From Acidobacteriota bacterium (GTDB taxonomy: Bacteria > Acidobacteriota > Terriglobia > UBA7540), in assembly GCA_021780055.1 (NCBI GenBank), contig JAJXZM010000325.1:1-10005 (forward strand): DNA of 10,005 bases, written 5' to 3'. The translations under genes were made by a program, and so were the position numbers. Every line of letters begins with the position of its first letter. Within the stretch, counting starts at the first letter, position 1. Below are positions 7,071 through 10,005 of the stretch, one piece after another. The notes below the pieces were generated by a model. It had not been told where the DNA came from and did not search any database. It saw only the letters and a program-made list of their open reading frames with translations.

Positions 7071-9776
7071 GTGGCGAAGATCTGGGTCGATGACAATTGG
7101 TATGAGGTAAACCCGGACCAGAGCCTGCTCCAGGTTTGCCTGGAGCTTGGGTTTGATTTACCGTACTTTTGCTGGCATCCGGCGCTGGGCTCTGTCGGCG
7201 CCTGCCGGCAGTGCGCGGTCAAGCAGTTCAGGGATGAGAGCGACACTCGGGGCCGCATTGTGATGTCCTGCATGACGCCCGCTGCCGATGGCACGCGCAT
7301 CTCGGTCAAGGACCCTGACGCCGCGGCTTTTCGGGCCGGAGTGATCGAAGGGTTGATGCTGAACCATCCCCACGATTGCCCGGTTTGCGACGAGGGCGGC
7401 GAGTGCCACCTTCAGGACATGACGGTGATGACCGGTCACAACTACCGCCGGACGCCCTTCCCCAAACGCACTTTCCGCAATCAGTACCTGGGTCCACTCC
7501 TTAATCATGAAATGAACCGCTGCATCCAGTGCTACCGCTGTGTCCGCTATTACCGCGAGTACGCCGGCGGAACGGACCTGCAGGCTTTCGGGTTGCGCAA
7601 CATCGCCTATTTCGGGCGGCACGAAGACGGAATACTGGAAAGCGAATTCGCGGGCAATCTGGTTGAAATCTGCCCGACCGGCGTCTTTACCGACAAGACG
7701 TTGAAGCAGCATTACACGCGCAAGTGGGACCTGCAGCTTGCTCCCTCGGTTTGCGTCCACTGCGGCCTGGGATGCAGCACTTCCGCAGGCGAGCGTTACG
7801 GAACGCTGCGCCGTATTCTCAACCGCTACAACGGGGAAGTGAACGGCTATTTCCTGTGCGACCGCGGGCGTTTCGGCTACGAATTTGTCAACAGCGAGCA
7901 ACGAGTGCGGCAGACGCTTTCCCGCCAGGACGGCAAGCTGAAGGCGCTGCCCGGGGTGAAAGCGGTTGAACAACTGGGCGACATCCTGAAGGGTAAGAAC
8001 AGGGTGATCGGGATCGGGTCGCCGCGTGCTTCACTCGAATCCAACTTCGCGCTGCGCAGCCTTGTGGGGCCGGACCGTTTCTTCACTGGCATGTCCGATG
8101 ACGCTTCGCATCTGGTTTCCATGATGGCGGAGATTCTGCGCCAGGGCCCGGCGCGCTCGCCGTCGCTTCATGAAATTGAAAACTGTGACGCCGTTCTCGT
8201 CCTCGGCGAAGATGTCAGCAACACGGCCCCGAGAATAGCTTTGGCCTTGCGGCAGTCGGTCAGGCAGCAGCCAATGGAAATGACCGACAAAATGAAGATC
8301 CCGCGGTGGCTGGATCATGCGGTGCGCGAGGCGATCCAGCATGAAACGGGGCCGTTGTTCGTTGCCACTCCAGACGCCACTCGGCTGGACGATATTGCCA
8401 CCGCGACTTATCGCGCCGCTCCGGACGATATTGCGCGCCTGGGCTTTGCCGTGGCTCACGCTCTTGACAGCGAAGCGCCGGCCGCGCCCGAACTTACTGA
8501 CGATGACCACCGGCTGGCTGAGCGTATTGCGCAGGCCCTCAAGGCAGCCAGGCGGCCGCTGGTTGTTGCCGGTCCGGGGTTGGATAGCGAGGCGGTAATT
8601 CAGGCGGCCGCGAACGTAGCCAGGGCGCTGTCGAAGGACGGAAAGGTGGCCGGCCTTTGCTTCACCATGCCGGAAGCGAATAGTCTCGGGCTTAGCTTGC
8701 TCGGCGGCGGCAACCTGAGCGCGGCGTTCAAAGCGGTTGAAGATGGCTCGGCAGACACGGTCATCATCCTGGAAAACGATTTGTACCGCCGGGCCCCGGC
8801 CGATTCCGTGGACAAGCTGTTGCAGTCGGTCCGGCACATGATTGTTCTTGACCACCTCATGACCCCGACGGCAGCCAAAGCGGAGTTTGTGCTGCCGGCC
8901 GGAACGTTTGCCGAATCCGACGGCACGTTTGTGAACAACGAAGGGCGCGCCCAGCGGTTTTTCCAGGTTTATGTATCAAAGGACGACGTCCAGGAAAGCT
9001 GGCGCTGGCTGGCTGATATTATGAAGGCGGCCGGGCGCCCCGAGGCGGGGTCTTGGAACGTGCTGGATGATCTGGTTTCTGCGACGGCCGGAGCGGTGCC
9101 TGCACTGACAAAGATTACTGAAGCGGCGCCCTCCTCAAAGTTCCGCATCCTGAATGAAAAGGTGCCGCGTTCTCCGCACCGTTACAGCGGCAGGACGGCC
9201 ATGCTGGCCAACATCAATGTCAGCGAGCCGAAGCCGCCGGATGATCCGGATTCCGCGCTGGCTTTTTCCATGGAAGGGTACCCGGCGCAGGCGCCCGGCG
9301 CACTGACTCCCTTCTTCTGGTCGCCCGGATGGAATTCCATCCAGTCGGTCAACAAGTTCCAGAGCGAGATTAACGGTCCGCTGCGCGGAGGCGATCCGGG
9401 CGTGCGGTTGATTGAACCGCCACAGGGCGGCAGCGGGCTGTATTTCTCGGCGCCGCAGCGGCCCTTCCAGTCGCGGCCTGACGAATGGCTGTTGGTGCCG
9501 CTCTATCACGTTTTTGGTTCTGAGGAGCTGAGCTGCCAGGCCCCCGCGGTCGCGCAGCTTGCGCCCAAGCCGTACGTTGCCGTGAGCGCGGCCGATGCCG
9601 AGCGACTGCAAGTGCAGGAAGGTGCGCAAATTGAACTGAACCTGGCCGGAAAAGCTCAAAAGCTTCCGGTGGTTGTGCACCCGGATCTGCCGCAGGGAGT
9701 TGCCGGGCTTCCGGCAGGGCTGGTTCAGACTGACGGAGCCGGGCTGCCCGCCTGGACCAGGCTTTCACGATCATGA
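7071..9776 (+). CDS. nuoG: NADH-quinone oxidoreductase subunit G (multi-cluster subunit, E. coli type)
   Basis: NuoG is the largest subunit of the peripheral arm and wires electrons from NuoF/NuoE towards NuoB. From GTG 7071 it has 901 residues starting MAKIWVDD; E. coli NuoG is of similar length (about 908) and starts similarly. Ligands visible: N1b 2Fe-2S at Cys34, Cys45, Cys48 and Cys67; N5 at His99, Cys103, Cys106 and Cys112; N4 at Cys151, Cys154, Cys157 and Cys201; and the extra off-path cluster N7 at Cys228, Cys231, Cys235 and Cys263. The N7 set is absent from mitochondrial and many bacterial homologues. The rest (about 270-901) is a molybdopterin-oxidoreductase-like domain, kept as a scaffold in complex I, with segments such as [16 protein letters not shown] and [22 protein letters not shown]. 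It starts 2 bases after nuoF and its stop overlaps the nuoH start in ATGA. No disruption is seen. Confidence 0.98.
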   Translation: MAKIWVDDNWYEVNPDQSLLQVCLELGFDLPYFCWHPALGSVGACRQCAVKQFRDESDTRGRIVMSCMTPAADGTRISVKDPDAAAFRAGVIEGLMLNHPHDCPVCDEGGECHLQDMTVMTGHNYRRTPFPKRTFRNQYLGPLLNHEMNRCIQCYRCVRYYREYAGGTDLQAFGLRNIAYFGRHEDGILESEFAGNLVEICPTGVFTDKTLKQHYTRKWDLQLAPSVCVHCGLGCSTSAGERYGTLRRILNRYNGEVNGYFLCDRGRFGYEFVNSEQRVRQTLSRQDGKLKALPGVKAVEQLGDILKGKNRVIGIGSPRASLESNFALRSLVGPDRFFTGMSDDASHLVSMMAEILRQGPARSPSLHEIENCDAVLVLGEDVSNTAPRIALALRQSVRQQPMEMTDKMKIPRWLDHAVREAIQHETGPLFVATPDATRLDDIATATYRAAPDDIARLGFAVAHALDSEAPAAPELTDDDHRLAERIAQALKAARRPLVVAGPGLDSEAVIQAAANVARALSKDGKVAGLCFTMPEANSLGLSLLGGGNLSAAFKAVEDGSADTVIILENDLYRRAPADSVDKLLQSVRHMIVLDHLMTPTAAKAEFVLPAGTFAESDGTFVNNEGRAQRFFQVYVSKDDVQESWRWLADIMKAAGRPEAGSWNVLDDLVSATAGAVPALTKITEAAPSSKFRILNEKVPRSPHRYSGRTAMLANINVSEPKPPDDPDSALAFSMEGYPAQAPGALTPFFWSPGWNSIQSVNKFQSEINGPLRGGDPGVRLIEPPQGGSGLYFSAPQRPFQSRPDEWLLVPLYHVFGSEELSCQAPAVAQLAPKPYVAVSAADAERLQVQEGAQIELNLAGKAQKLPVVVHPDLPQGVAGLPAGLVQTDGAGLPAWTRLSRS

Positions 9777-10005
9777 ATCCAACGCTCTACTACATCATCG
9801 TTGTTTTTGTCGTCCTGATGGTTCCTTTGAATCTGGCCGCGATCCTGATCTGGCTGGAGCGGCGCTTGCTGGCCCTGTGGCAGGACCGCTACGGGCCGAA
9901 CCGCGTAGGGCCGTTCGGGCTGCTGCAATCTGTGGCGGACATGGTCAAGATCTTCTTCAAGGAGGACTGGATTCCTCCTTTTGCGGACAAAGTGGTTTTT
10001 GTGCT
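9773..10005 (+). CDS. nuoH: NADH-quinone oxidoreductase subunit H, N-terminal part (3' end outside window)
   Basis: NuoH (the ND1 homologue) is the membrane subunit that forms the entrance of the quinone channel and contacts NuoB and NuoCD. Only 77 complete codons are present, of about 325-350 expected; the frame is open to the window end. Residues 5-28 form the first transmembrane helix. They are followed by [19 protein letters not shown] (28-46), which contains the conserved Glu29 and the family's RxGPNRVG signature, and by the amphipathic stretch ending in [10 protein letters not shown] (61-70). ATG 9773 overlaps the nuoG stop (ATGA), so coupled translation is likely; only a weak AGG lies upstream. 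The gene order predicts nuoI and nuoJ next. Confidence 0.97.
   Translation, partial: MNPTLYYIIVVFVVLMVPLNLAAILIWLERRLLALWQDRYGPNRVGPFGLLQSVADMVKIFFKEDWIPPFADKVVFV

Noticed and set aside
1..10005. Mobile elements, CRISPR arrays, tRNA genes or accessory systems
   Set aside because: Read through on both strands: no long inverted or regularly spaced direct repeats, no transposase or integrase motifs and no tRNA-like folds were found; nearly all sequence is accounted for by hem and nuo genes.

Overview
This window is the junction between the end of a haem-synthesis gene pair and the start of a respiratory complex I (nuo) operon, all on the + strand. The DNA is moderately GC-rich with dense, head-to-tail genes and GTG as well as ATG starts, so it is bacterial. 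The Nuo proteins closely resemble the Escherichia coli type as I remember it: fused NuoCD, a NuoG of about 900 residues with all N7 cysteines, and matching C-terminal ends in NuoB, NuoCD and NuoE. A hemH-hemY pair directly upstream of nuo is not an enteric arrangement. An environmental bacterium, possibly Acidobacteriota, would fit, but that is inference with low to moderate confidence because no rRNA or marker gene is present.

Layout: bases 1-638 are the C-terminal two thirds of ferrochelatase (hemH), whose start lies outside the window. hemY, a flavin-dependent porphyrinogen oxidase, follows at 635-2083 with an ATGA stop/start overlap. Bases 2084-2511 (428 bases) carry no convincing gene. 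They hold a strong extended -10 promoter, a near-perfect DNA dyad that runs into it, and a roughly 275-base leader with several hairpins and a repeated GC-rich octamer. The complex I genes then run without a break: nuoA (2512), nuoB (2908), nuoCD (3562), nuoE (5325), nuoF (5797), nuoG (7071) and the first 77 codons of nuoH (9773 to the window end). The nuoIJKLMN genes are expected beyond the right edge.

How they work together: NuoE, NuoF and NuoG form the NADH-oxidising arm (FMN plus a chain of Fe-S clusters). NuoB and NuoCD carry the last cluster (N2) and the quinone site. NuoA and NuoH are the membrane subunits that link the quinone site to the proton-pumping arm. HemH and HemY make the haem used by downstream cytochromes, so the whole window serves respiration. 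All Fe-S ligands that should be present in the window are present and no gene is broken.

The coding part is ordinary core metabolism. I see no CRISPR array, mobile element, tRNA or new defence-like system. The least explained piece is the promoter/dyad/leader region at about 2198-2511. Comparisons with E. coli proteins are from memory, not from an alignment.
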